Source: JAJYSO01 sp964579505 (GTDB taxonomy: Bacteria; Bacteroidota; Bacteroidia; Flavobacteriales; Flavobacteriaceae). From it: a DNA stretch of 64,000 nucleotides. Location: positions 1 to 64,000 of the forward strand of contig CAZOGC010000009.1 of NCBI GenBank assembly GCA_964579505.1, given 5' to 3'. Below, in pieces: positions 7,423-16,348 of this stretch. Position 1 is the first letter of the stretch; each line of letters begins with the position of its first letter. A program made the position numbers and the translations under genes. A model generated the notes under the pieces. The model was not told the origin of the DNA. It saw only the letters and a program-made list of their open reading frames with translations, and searched no databases.

Positions 7423-9099
7423 ATGAAAAAAATTTTACTTCTTGTTAGTTTGTTTTTTGTAGGGTTGGGTGTAAAAGCCCAAGTGGGTATTGGCACCGCT
7501 ACGCCTAACCAGTCGGCTGAGTTAGAGATTGTTTCTACCAACCGCGGGTTGCTTATTCCGCGTATACAACTACAATCTACCACCGACCAGCAAACCATTG
7601 TGGGCGGCAATGTAGAGAGTTTATTAATTTACAACACCGCTACACAAAACGATGTAACCCCCGGGTATTATTACTGGCACAACGGCAAGTGGCGGAAAAT
7701 TATGAATACCGGTAACAGCATTATTACCACCCTAACCGATAACACAGACGGTACTTTTACCTATGTGAATGAAGCAGGAGACACCACTAATTTTGATGCC
7801 AACACCCTTACTTTTATTAACAATAACGACGGAAGCTATACCTTTGTAAAAGCCAATGGCGACAGCTTGGTTGTAGATGTGCCCGGTGAGGTGGTCAACA
7901 ATTTTGGCGATATTGTAAACAACGGACCCGTTTTAGTAGACGGAAATACGTATACCACCGTAAAAAAATATTTACAATCTATTGTAGACAGTAGTCAAAC
8001 GGTTACGACTTTGGTCGATAACGGCAATGGTACTTTTGCCTATATTAATGAAGCTGGAGACACCACTAATTTTGACGCCAATACCACTAATTTTGTCAAC
8101 AACAACGACGGTACCTACACCCTTACCACCGATGGGGGAGATACCTTAACCATTGATGTGCCCGGTAGTGTGGTGCAAAACTTTGACACCATTGTAAACG
8201 GTGGGCCGGTTACCGTAGATGGAAATACCTATACCACCGTAAAAAAATACCTAAACAGTTTAATTGATTCTTCGGCTACCGTTATTCAATACGATTCTAC
8301 CAACAACACAATGACGGTAGTTAACCAAGCCGGCGATACCACCACCGTACAATTTAACAACACGCAATTTGTGAATCACAACGATGGTACCTATACCTAC
8401 ATTAATGAGCAAGGCGATACCACTTTGGTCAATGTACCTGGTGATATTGTAAAAAACATTACCAACAAAGGCGATGTGTACAACGTGATTGACAGCTTGA
8501 TTTCCAGCTCTTCCGATACTTTATACGACAACGGAAACGGTACCTACACGCATATTGCCGTGAATGGCGATACCACCGTAATCAACGTACCCGGTAGTGT
8601 GGTGAAAAACTTTGATACCATTGTAAACGGCGGGCCGGTTACCGTAGATGGAGATACCTATGCCACCGTAAAAAAGTACCTAGCGTATTTGGCTGACAGT
8701 TCTGAAACCTTAACCTCTTTAACATATAACGACACCACCAATGTACTGACCTATACCGATGAAAAGAACATGGCTCATAAAATTCAACTGGGTCAAAATA
8801 TTACCAACACCGTAGTGTATAACGGAGATACCATTGCCGGAAATCCGGTAGCTATTTATAAAACCACGACAACCATAGGGGTTCATACCGCTTTAACCAG
8901 CGGCGTTAACCTACCGGTAGCCCCTAATGGAGTGGTAAGTATTGCACTCTACCAAAGCGGAATACTCAGAACAAATTCGGTTACCGATGTGCAAATAACC
9001 GGTAATTCTGTAGGATTTAGTATTGGCGTTGGCTCTTTATATGAAGTAATGCCGCAAGGCACTTATGATGTAATCATCAAATTTACGACTGCACCGTAA
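7423..9099 (+). CDS. Repeat-rich exported fibre/adhesin-like protein, short paralogue
   Basis: A 558-residue protein starting at the ATG at 7423 (a TTG three codons earlier is less likely), with signal peptide ending VKAQ. After the N-terminal GIGTATPNQSAELEI module, about 400 residues consist of repeats. Each pairs NDGTYTY...GDT beta-hairpin-like words with VPGxVVxNFDTIVNGGP, VDGNTYTTVKKYL and a DSS end; VDGNTY-type words occur three times. The repeats are rich in Asn, Asp and Thr, like extracellular beta-repeat proteins. The last 110 residues are unique and differ from the next gene. DNA 7480-8680 aligns without indels to 9214-10414 in the paralogue. I do not recognise a named family; a surface fibre or adhesin is inference. 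Confidence 0.8.
   Translation: MKKILLLVSLFFVGLGVKAQVGIGTATPNQSAELEIVSTNRGLLIPRIQLQSTTDQQTIVGGNVESLLIYNTATQNDVTPGYYYWHNGKWRKIMNTGNSIITTLTDNTDGTFTYVNEAGDTTNFDANTLTFINNNDGSYTFVKANGDSLVVDVPGEVVNNFGDIVNNGPVLVDGNTYTTVKKYLQSIVDSSQTVTTLVDNGNGTFAYINEAGDTTNFDANTTNFVNNNDGTYTLTTDGGDTLTIDVPGSVVQNFDTIVNGGPVTVDGNTYTTVKKYLNSLIDSSATVIQYDSTNNTMTVVNQAGDTTTVQFNNTQFVNHNDGTYTYINEQGDTTLVNVPGDIVKNITNKGDVYNVIDSLISSSSDTLYDNGNGTYTHIAVNGDTTVINVPGSVVKNFDTIVNGGPVTVDGDTYATVKKYLAYLADSSETLTSLTYNDTTNVLTYTDEKNMAHKIQLGQNITNTVVYNGDTIAGNPVAIYKTTTTIGVHTALTSGVNLPVAPNGVVSIALYQSGILRTNSVTDVQITGNSVGFSIGVGSLYEVMPQGTYDVIIKFTTAP
7480..8690 (+). repeat. 1.2-kb segment duplicated in the downstream paralogue
   Basis: The segment aligns at a constant offset of 1734 bases to about 9214-10424 with only scattered, mostly silent differences. 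It covers the N-terminal module and the first repeats. Direct repeats of this length and similarity are strong substrates for homologous recombination, which would fuse the two genes. Confidence 0.85.
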
Positions 9100-9153
9100 A
9101 CGAATGATACGTACACCGCAAAAAATGAAAATGTTGATTAAAAACTCTTTCTT

Positions 9154-11799
9154 ATGAAAAAAATTACACTCACCTCGTTAATTTTTTTAGCCTTTATCCA
9201 ATTTTCTTTCGGACAAGTGGGTATTGGCACCGCTACGCCTAACCAGTCGGCAGAGTTAGAGATTGTTTCTACTAACCGTGGGTTGCTTATTCCGCGTATA
9301 CAACTACAATCTACTACCGATAACCAAACCATCGCCACCGGTAATGTAGAGAGTTTATTAGTCTATAACACCGCTACTCAAAACGATGTAACCCCTGGGT
9401 ATTATTACTGGCACAACGGCAAGTGGCGGAAAATTATGAATACCGGTAACAGCATTATTACCACCCTAACCGATAACACAGACGGTACTTTTACCTATGT
9501 GAATGAAGCAGGAGACACCACTAATTTTGATGCCAACACCCTTACTTTTATTAACAATAACGACGGAAGCTATACCTTTGTAAAAGCCAATGGCGACAGC
9601 TTGGTTGTAGATGTGCCCGGTGAGGTGGTCAACAATTTTGGCGATATTGTAAACAACGGACCCGTTTTAGTAGACGGAAATACGTATACCACCGTAAAAA
9701 AATATTTACAATCTATTGTAGATAGTAGTCAAACGGTGACTACGTTGGTCGATAACGGCAATGGTACTTTTGCCTACATTAATGAAGCCGGAGATACCAC
9801 TAGTTTCGACGCCAATACTACTCATTTTGTCAATAACAACGACGGCACCTACACCCTTACCACCGATGGGGGAGACTCCTTGGTTATTGACGTGCCCGGT
9901 AGTGTGGTGAAAAACTTTGATACCATTGTAAACGGTGGACCGGTTATGGTAGATGGAAATACCTATGCCACTGTAAAAAAATACCTAAACAGTTTAATTG
10001 ATTCTTCGGCTACCGTTATTCAATACGATTCTACCAACAACACAATGACGGTAGTTAACCAAGCCGGCGATACCACCACCGTACAATTTAACAACACGCA
10101 ATTTGTGAATCACAACGATGGTACCTATACCTACATTAATGAGCAAGGCGATACCACTTTGGTCAATGTACCTGGTGATATTGTAAAAAACATTACCAAC
10201 AAAGGCGATGTGTACAACGTGATTGACAGTTTGATTACCAGCTCTTCTGATACTTTATACGACAACGGGAACGGTACCTACACGCATATTGCCGTTAATG
10301 GCGATACGACTGTAATAGATGTACCCGGTAGTGTGGTACAAAACTTTGACACCATTGTAAACGGCGGGCCGGTTACCGTAGATGGAAATACCTATACCAC
10401 CGTAAAAAAATACCTAAACAGTTTAATTGATTCTTCGGCTACCGTTATTCAATACGATTCTACCAACAACACAATGACGGTAGTTAACCAAGCCGGCGAT
10501 ACCACCACCGTACAATTTAACAACACGCAATTTGTGAATCACAACGATGGTACCTATACCTACATTAATGAGCAAGGCGATACCACTTTGGTCAATGTAC
10601 CTGGTGATATTGTAAAAAACATTACCAACAAAGGCGATGTGTACAACGTGATTGACAGTTTGATTACCAGCTCTTCTGATACTTTATACGACAACGGGAA
10701 CGGTACCTACACGCATATTGCCGTTAATGGCGATACGACTGTAATAGATGTACCCGGTAGTGTGGTACAAAACTTTGACACCATTGTAAACGGCGGGCCG
10801 GTTACCGTAGATGGAAATACCTATACCACTGTAAAAAAATACATACAGAATTTAGTTGACAGTTCTGAAACCCTAACCACCCTAATTGTACAAGGAGATA
10901 CCGCTTTAGCATACACCGATGAAAACAAAGTTCTTCATATACTAAATCTAAGCAATTTGGTAGACACCCTAGAAACGGTTACCCAGATGACCATTCAAGG
11001 AGACACTGCGCTGGCATACACCAATGAAAATCACATTACGCATGTACTCAATTTAAAAGCGCTGGTTGATTCTCTTGAAACCTTAACCACTATTGGTTTT
11101 GTAAACGATAGCACCCAGATAGACTACACAGATGAAAATGGAGTCATTACGCATCTTCCGCTTAAGCCGGCCGTAGACTCGTTAGAGACACTCACGCAAC
11201 TAACTTTTCAAAATGACACCATTACCTATGTTGATGAAAACAACATTTCTCATAAAATAGGGTTAGACACTCTGGCTATTGAGCCTTGGCAAGTATATAT
11301 GAGCACAAATCCGGCTACTGCCAATACCGATCATATTTATCAAAATGGAAAAGTAGCGATCGGCATAGATGGAACTACTGATTTATCTACCCTCTCTACT
11401 TTAGCCAATAACGCTCAGCTATACGTAAACGGAGATGTGATGACTTCCGGGACGTTCTACACCACCACCAGTACGTATGCCGATTATGTTTTCCAAAAAT
11501 ATTTTACGGGGCGTTCTAACATCAACAAGAACTATCAATTTGAAACCTTGCAACAAATAGCTTCTTATCTTAAAGAACACCACCATTTGCCGGGTATTAA
11601 ATCGATTAATCAATTGCACAAAACCGCAAATGGCTATCAAATTAATGTAACCGGTCTTTCTGTAAAACTCTTAGAAAAAGTGGAAGAATTGTACCTACAC
11701 ACCATAGAACAACAAAAACAGATTAATCAACTCAAACAACAAGTAAAAAACATGAACGAACGTCTAAGCAAATTAGAACAACAGTTCAGCAAAAAATAG
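9154..11799 (+). CDS. Repeat-rich exported fibre protein, long paralogue with tail-fibre-like C-terminus
   Basis: An 881-residue protein with signal peptide (about 1-20, ending SFGQ), the same N-terminal module as its neighbour, and repeats to about residue 570 with four VDGNTY words. Two consecutive 143-residue units are identical. A different series follows (about 570-710) of short units with the pattern VDSLETLT...DxxxYTDENxxxH. The C-terminal 150 residues resemble the end domain common in flavobacterial fibre-like proteins: YVNGDV, a YLKEHHHLPGI word, then a coiled coil (about 830-881) with LLEKVEELYLHTIEQQ. This suggests a trimeric stalk closed by a chaperone-like or coiled-coil end. No T9SS sorting domain is present. 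Function as a surface fibre is inferred. Confidence 0.82.
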   Translation: MKKITLTSLIFLAFIQFSFGQVGIGTATPNQSAELEIVSTNRGLLIPRIQLQSTTDNQTIATGNVESLLVYNTATQNDVTPGYYYWHNGKWRKIMNTGNSIITTLTDNTDGTFTYVNEAGDTTNFDANTLTFINNNDGSYTFVKANGDSLVVDVPGEVVNNFGDIVNNGPVLVDGNTYTTVKKYLQSIVDSSQTVTTLVDNGNGTFAYINEAGDTTSFDANTTHFVNNNDGTYTLTTDGGDSLVIDVPGSVVKNFDTIVNGGPVMVDGNTYATVKKYLNSLIDSSATVIQYDSTNNTMTVVNQAGDTTTVQFNNTQFVNHNDGTYTYINEQGDTTLVNVPGDIVKNITNKGDVYNVIDSLITSSSDTLYDNGNGTYTHIAVNGDTTVIDVPGSVVQNFDTIVNGGPVTVDGNTYTTVKKYLNSLIDSSATVIQYDSTNNTMTVVNQAGDTTTVQFNNTQFVNHNDGTYTYINEQGDTTLVNVPGDIVKNITNKGDVYNVIDSLITSSSDTLYDNGNGTYTHIAVNGDTTVIDVPGSVVQNFDTIVNGGPVTVDGNTYTTVKKYIQNLVDSSETLTTLIVQGDTALAYTDENKVLHILNLSNLVDTLETVTQMTIQGDTALAYTNENHITHVLNLKALVDSLETLTTIGFVNDSTQIDYTDENGVITHLPLKPAVDSLETLTQLTFQNDTITYVDENNISHKIGLDTLAIEPWQVYMSTNPATANTDHIYQNGKVAIGIDGTTDLSTLSTLANNAQLYVNGDVMTSGTFYTTTSTYADYVFQKYFTGRSNINKNYQFETLQQIASYLKEHHHLPGIKSINQLHKTANGYQINVTGLSVKLLEKVEELYLHTIEQQKQINQLKQQVKNMNERLSKLEQQFSKK
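9973..10830 (+). repeat. Identical 429-bp tandem duplication inside the long fibre gene
   Basis: Bases 9973-10401 and 10402-10830 are the same by eye except at the final base. The period is 429 bases (143 codons), so unit gain or loss keeps the reading frame. The shorter paralogue has a single diverged copy of this unit at 8239-8667. This marks a recent duplication and a probable length-variable locus. Confidence 0.92.
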
Positions 11800-11872
11800 C
11801 CCCTAGACCACGTGTATAAACAACGTGTTAGAAGCCATAAAAATTAATCTTTTGCACCTAAAGCGAAAAGAA

Positions 11873-13144
11873 ATGAAGCTGATAAAAGAACATACTTTAA
11901 GAACTATCACATTGCTCTTCCTGCTCTGTATAGGTTTTACTGCCACGAAAGCACAAACCGTAAACCTAGGCAAATTAACCATAGACGAAGGAGCCATCTT
12001 TTCTACGCTACAAAGCTTTGACAACCAAGCCAATGCTGAGCTGTACAATGATGGCCAACTTTATCTCTACAGCAATTTTCACAACGATGGAATAGTAGAT
12101 TACCTGGGCACTACCGGTACTACTTTTTTTGTCGGTACGCACAGTCAGCTTATAGATGGTGCAAATACCGCTTATTTCTACAATGTTTATTTTGACAATA
12201 GCAGCAATCCTGCTCCTTTTCATATTGATGGAGATATTGACATTGGGGGGCAAGCCGATTTTACACAAGGAATTGTAGACAACACCAACTATGCCGGAAA
12301 AATCGTGTTTAGTGGTACCTCAACAACCATTAACACCGCTGATGTAAGTCATGTTTTTGGTCCTGTATTTAGAGCCGGTGGGCAGCCTTTTACCTACCCT
12401 ATCGGAAATGAAGATTATTATAGATTAGCCGGTATTTCTTCTCCGGGAAGTAGCAATGTCATTTATAAAGGCGAATATTTCCTTACTGACCCGGGAGCAC
12501 AGCATTCGTTAAGCCTTCGCCCGGAAGCTATCAAACAAATAGACAATAAAGAATATTGGACAATTACCAACTCGGCGACTTTTAATAACAACACCTTTGT
12601 TACACTATCGTGGCGCAATGTTACTTCTCCCTCATTCATTATGGACGCTGCACAACAACAAGCACTTACCATTGTGCGATGGGATGATGCCAAACATATG
12701 TGGGTCGACGAAGGCGGAATCCTCAATACTACAGACCAAACCATTACGGCACAAGTACAAGGGCTGGGAATATTTACCCTAGCCGCCTTAGTAAAGGCAG
12801 ACGTGCAACCCTGTCATATTATTGTTTATAATGCAGTTACTCCCAATGGCGATGGCATAAATGATTTCTTTAGAATAGACAATCAAGGAAATTGTGCCAA
12901 AGATCTGCACGTAGAAATCTTTAACCGATGGGGCGTAAAAGTATTTGAAACAGACCACTACGGACCCGGCGGAGATGTATTTGATGGCTATTCTAGCGGA
13001 CGTCTTACCATTCGAAGAAACAAGGATCAACTCCCCACAGGAACCTACTTCTATATCTTAGAATATAACTATAACGCTAACGGAACTACCAAACAGCATC
13101 AACAAGCAGGGTATTTATATCTGAGCGGAAACAGCGGTAACTAA
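11873..13144 (+). CDS. Surface protein with type-B T9SS C-terminal (gliding-motility-type, CHU_C) domain
   Basis: A 423-residue protein. I chose the ATG at 11873 because it gives a standard signal peptide (about 1-29, ending TATKAQ); the frame extends 16 codons to a GTG. The middle is beta-rich with no recognised enzyme motif. The last 90 residues carry the hallmarks of the type-B sorting domain: YNAVTPNGDGINDFFRI, VEIFNRWGVKVFE and LPTGTYFYILEYN. Such proteins cross the outer membrane through the type IX system. The next gene is PorP/SprF, the partner class known to be needed for SprB-type cargo. It may anchor or cap the fibre proteins encoded upstream; that is inference. Confidence 0.85.
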   Translation: MKLIKEHTLRTITLLFLLCIGFTATKAQTVNLGKLTIDEGAIFSTLQSFDNQANAELYNDGQLYLYSNFHNDGIVDYLGTTGTTFFVGTHSQLIDGANTAYFYNVYFDNSSNPAPFHIDGDIDIGGQADFTQGIVDNTNYAGKIVFSGTSTTINTADVSHVFGPVFRAGGQPFTYPIGNEDYYRLAGISSPGSSNVIYKGEYFLTDPGAQHSLSLRPEAIKQIDNKEYWTITNSATFNNNTFVTLSWRNVTSPSFIMDAAQQQALTIVRWDDAKHMWVDEGGILNTTDQTITAQVQGLGIFTLAALVKADVQPCHIIVYNAVTPNGDGINDFFRIDNQGNCAKDLHVEIFNRWGVKVFETDHYGPGGDVFDGYSSGRLTIRRNKDQLPTGTYFYILEYNYNANGTTKQHQQAGYLYLSGNSGN

Positions 13145-13155
13145 AAATTCTGAAT

Positions 13156-14085
13156 ATGAAGACAAATCTATCTTATCTATATATTGTATTAATGGGATGT
13201 TTACTTCTCTTCGGAGAGCCTGTACACGCTCAACAAGAATCGCAGTACACACAGTATATGTACAACACGATGAGCATTAACCCCGCTTATGCCGGTTCTA
13301 GAGGATCGTTGAGTATTCTTGCCTTATACCGTGCCCAGTGGGTAGGCTTAGATGGCGCCCCAAAAACCATGAATTTTTCGGCAAACTCTCCTATAGGCGT
13401 TCGCGGTGTAGGAGTTGGGTTAGGCTTTATGAGTGATGAAATTGGACCTTCTACTCAGAGTGAAATTACGGCTGATTTTTCATATACACTACAACTCAAT
13501 GAACGAGGTGTAAAATTAGCGTTCGGTTTAAAAGGAGGTATTTCCTTACTCAATGTAGATCCTAACAAACTGACTATTTATAATCCAAATGATTACGACT
13601 TACGGTTGAGTAATTTTTCAGCACCTATTTTTGGGTTAGGCGTATTTATGTACGGGCGTAATTGGTATGTTGGGTTATCAACCCCTAATTTTTTAGAAAC
13701 CGAGTATTATGACGATGTACAAGTATCTACGGCATCTGCTAAAGCACATTTTTATTTAACCGGTGGCTATGTGTTTGATATTTCCCCCAACTTTAAACTC
13801 AAACCGGCCGCTTTAGTAAAAGCCACTTCCGGTGCTCCGGTTTCATTAGATGTAACGATTAACGCATTATTGATGAATAAATTAACCTTAGGAGCGGCTT
13901 ATCGTTTTGATGCAGCTGTAAGTGCCTTAGCCGGTTTTCAGATAAGTCCGAATATTATGGTGGGCTATGCTTATGATTATACAACCACGAACTTGGGTCA
14001 TTACAACAGTGGCTCTCACGAGATATTTTTACGGTTTGAGCTCGGTACACGCTCTAAACCTAAAGTTAATCCACGTTTCTTCTAA
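13156..14085 (+). CDS. PorP/SprF family type IX secretion membrane protein
   Basis: A 309-residue outer-membrane protein with signal peptide (about 1-25, ending VHAQ). It shows the family opening QYTQYMYNTMSINPAYAGSR and RAQWVGLDGAPKTM, followed by alternating beta-strands typical of a small barrel. In known systems, PorP/SprF proteins help secrete or attach type-B sorting-domain proteins encoded just upstream, as SprF does for SprB. It sits 11 bases after such a gene and 18 bases before the OmpA gene, so all three are probably one operon. Confidence 0.92.
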   Translation: MKTNLSYLYIVLMGCLLLFGEPVHAQQESQYTQYMYNTMSINPAYAGSRGSLSILALYRAQWVGLDGAPKTMNFSANSPIGVRGVGVGLGFMSDEIGPSTQSEITADFSYTLQLNERGVKLAFGLKGGISLLNVDPNKLTIYNPNDYDLRLSNFSAPIFGLGVFMYGRNWYVGLSTPNFLETEYYDDVQVSTASAKAHFYLTGGYVFDISPNFKLKPAALVKATSGAPVSLDVTINALLMNKLTLGAAYRFDAAVSALAGFQISPNIMVGYAYDYTTTNLGHYNSGSHEIFLRFELGTRSKPKVNPRFF

Positions 14086-14103
14086 TACCTAAAAAAGAAA
14101 GCG

Positions 14104-16092
14104 ATGAGAAAATATGTAAAATCCGTAATCCTTTTAGTATTGTTTTTGGGAACAGCCCAAACCAATAGCTTATGGGCACAAAAGAAACAAACTAAAACCC
14201 AACAAAAACACGAAAAAAAACTAGACAAAGCTAGCAAAGACTACCAAAACCTAGAGTATATAGATGCCATAAAAATATATGAAAATGTAGCTAAAAAGGG
14301 CTATGAGTCTGATGAATTGTTTACCCGCTTGGGAAACCTCTATTATTACAGAGCCAAATATGAAGAAGCTGCAAAATGGTATAAAAAACTCTTTAAAAGA
14401 GATCCCAAGAAAGTAGCTCCTATTGTTTATTTACGTTATTCACAATGTTTGCGCGCTGTCGGCAAAAAACATAAAGCCGAAAAATATTTTAATCTCTTCC
14501 AAAAAAAAACAACCAGCGGTAACTACAAAAGTGCACTAGACTACATGGCACTTATTCAAGAAAATTCCGGGCGTTATAAAAATGTAGGCCCGGTAAAGCC
14601 CTTATATGACACCAGTCAAATAACTTTTGGACATGCGGTATTAAACAACCACCTATTCTACGCCTCTACCCACCCCGTTGTTAAATCTTTTACCACCACA
14701 ACAGATGCGTGGGATGGTAAAAGTTTTTTTGCACTCTATAAAATAGGTATAGACAGTACCCATCACGTGGTAGGAGAACCGGAAAAACTGCACGGCCACT
14801 TAAATGCTCGTTATCATGATGCTTCAGTGGCTTTTACCAAAAATGGGCAAACCATGTATTTTACCCGAAGTAACTTTACGGGCGGAAAAAATCATAAAGA
14901 TGCCGATAAAAACCTAAAGATATATCGATCTCAAAAAAGGGACGGACGCTGGCAAGCTGCACAAGAACTGAGTATAAACAGCGACAGCTATTCAACTGCT
15001 CATCCTGCTTTAACGCCCGATGGAAAACACCTCTATTTTGTTTCTAACCGCCCCGGAGGCAACGGATTATCTGATCTTTATGTTGTTTCTATAGATTCTA
15101 CCGGACATTTAGGTAGGCCCAAAAATCTTGGTGACACCATCAACACCGGCGGTCGAGAAACATTTCCTTATGTTTCTAACGACAGTCTGTTGTACTTTTC
15201 TTCCGACGGGCATTACGGGCTAGGTGGATTAGATGTTTTTGCCGTAAAAATTAAAAAAGACGGTACCTACGGGCATCTTATCAATATTGGAGAACCCATT
15301 AATTCATACTCCGATGATTTTTCATACGGTATTAATATGAAAACAAAATATGGTTTTTTTAGCACCGATCGCTCTAAAGATGGAGACACCTTGGTCAGTT
15401 CTAATATTTACTCGTTTAAACAAATAAAACCTTTACAAGATCCTTTTGCAGCTATTATTAAAGGCTATGTAACCGATCAAAAAACAGGAGAAGCTATTCC
15501 TGATGCCACCGTTAACCTCATCAATATAAAAGGAGACGGAGCCATCTATGCCTCTGCACATACCGATGAAAACGGGCATTACAAGGTTACCTCAGAACGA
15601 TTTAAAACTTATATTGTTCGGGCGCAAAAAACAGGGTATAGTACCGACGAGAAGATTTCTAAACCCAAACTAAAAGTGCAACGCATAGACTTGCAGCTGC
15701 AAAATATGCACATTAACGAAGGCGTAGATTTAGCTAAACTATTGCACATTCCTATTATTTATTTTGATTTCGATAAAGCCACTATTCGTCCGGATGCAGA
15801 AGTACAAATGGAAAAATTGTATCAGGTAATGAATACTTACCCTAAACTTCATATCTTGATTCGATCTCATACCGATAGTCGCGGCTCTGATGCTTACAAC
15901 ATGGATTTATCACATCGTCGAGCCATGGCTACCAAAAAATGGTTGGTTGACAAAGGTATTGATGCTAATCGCTTAAAAATTGAATGGTTAGGTGAAAGCG
16001 ATCCGGTTAATGGTTGTGTTGACGGAGTGCCTTGTACCGAAGAAGAATACCAAGCCAACAGACGAAGTGAATTTATAGTAATTAAAAAATAA
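14104..16092 (+). CDS. OmpA-family protein with TPR, WD40-like and carboxypeptidase-regulatory domains
   Basis: A 662-residue envelope protein with signal peptide (about 1-26). In order: TPR-like helices (about 40-145, YIDAIKIYENVAKKGY), PD40/WD40-like repeats (about 230-430, including TPDGKHLYFVSNRPGG), a carboxypeptidase-regulatory-like domain (about 448-530, GYVTDQKTGEAIPDATV) and an OmpA peptidoglycan-binding domain (about 545-660, YFDFDKATIRPDA and RSHTDSRGSDAYN). This architecture commonly follows PorP/SprF genes in Bacteroidota and probably ties the secreted surface structure to peptidoglycan. It is the last gene of the cluster. Confidence 0.93.
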   Translation: MRKYVKSVILLVLFLGTAQTNSLWAQKKQTKTQQKHEKKLDKASKDYQNLEYIDAIKIYENVAKKGYESDELFTRLGNLYYYRAKYEEAAKWYKKLFKRDPKKVAPIVYLRYSQCLRAVGKKHKAEKYFNLFQKKTTSGNYKSALDYMALIQENSGRYKNVGPVKPLYDTSQITFGHAVLNNHLFYASTHPVVKSFTTTTDAWDGKSFFALYKIGIDSTHHVVGEPEKLHGHLNARYHDASVAFTKNGQTMYFTRSNFTGGKNHKDADKNLKIYRSQKRDGRWQAAQELSINSDSYSTAHPALTPDGKHLYFVSNRPGGNGLSDLYVVSIDSTGHLGRPKNLGDTINTGGRETFPYVSNDSLLYFSSDGHYGLGGLDVFAVKIKKDGTYGHLINIGEPINSYSDDFSYGINMKTKYGFFSTDRSKDGDTLVSSNIYSFKQIKPLQDPFAAIIKGYVTDQKTGEAIPDATVNLINIKGDGAIYASAHTDENGHYKVTSERFKTYIVRAQKTGYSTDEKISKPKLKVQRIDLQLQNMHINEGVDLAKLLHIPIIYFDFDKATIRPDAEVQMEKLYQVMNTYPKLHILIRSHTDSRGSDAYNMDLSHRRAMATKKWLVDKGIDANRLKIEWLGESDPVNGCVDGVPCTEEEYQANRRSEFIVIKK

Positions 16093-16348
16093 CTAAATCG
16101 GAGGTGTGCTTACACTCAATTACTTTATGATTAGACACCTATTTTGGTGTGACGCATCTCCGTATCTATACAACTTTAAATCAAGTTCATACCGCTCGGC
16201 TTATTTATCAAAACCCTTGAAGGGTTAGGCGAACCATGTGATTTTTCTCCCGTCGATGTGTGGTGAGAATGAACTGTACTTTGTTGCGCTTCGACAAGCC
16301 CTACCATAGGCGGCAGGTTAACAAAGTGTCATAAAACAAACACTACTC
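16093..16348. repeat. Convergent intergenic region with dispersed repeats
   Basis: This 256-base gap separates the OmpA gene and a convergent lipoprotein gene. It holds a small ACACC/GGTGT hairpin (16135-16150), an AACCCTT-G-AAGGGTT palindrome (16212-16226), the second copy of the CCCGTCGATGTG repeat (16249-16273), CTTCGACAAGC (16289-16299) and a degenerate GCAGG-GTGTCA copy (16313-16331). No ORF. Confidence 0.55.

Noticed and set aside
9973..10830. Tandem direct repeats considered as a CRISPR-like or other array
   Set aside because: The units are 429 bases, contiguous and without spacers, and lie inside one reading frame encoding a repeat protein.
7423..11799. Repeat proteins as a prophage tail-fibre module
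   Set aside because: The C-terminal region resembles tail-fibre ends, but no phage structural, lysis or integrase genes are near and both proteins have signal peptides, which phage fibres lack.
12008..12744. Minus-strand open frames inside the type-B T9SS gene
   Set aside because: They lie opposite a well-supported coding gene and lack signal, motif or ribosome-site support.
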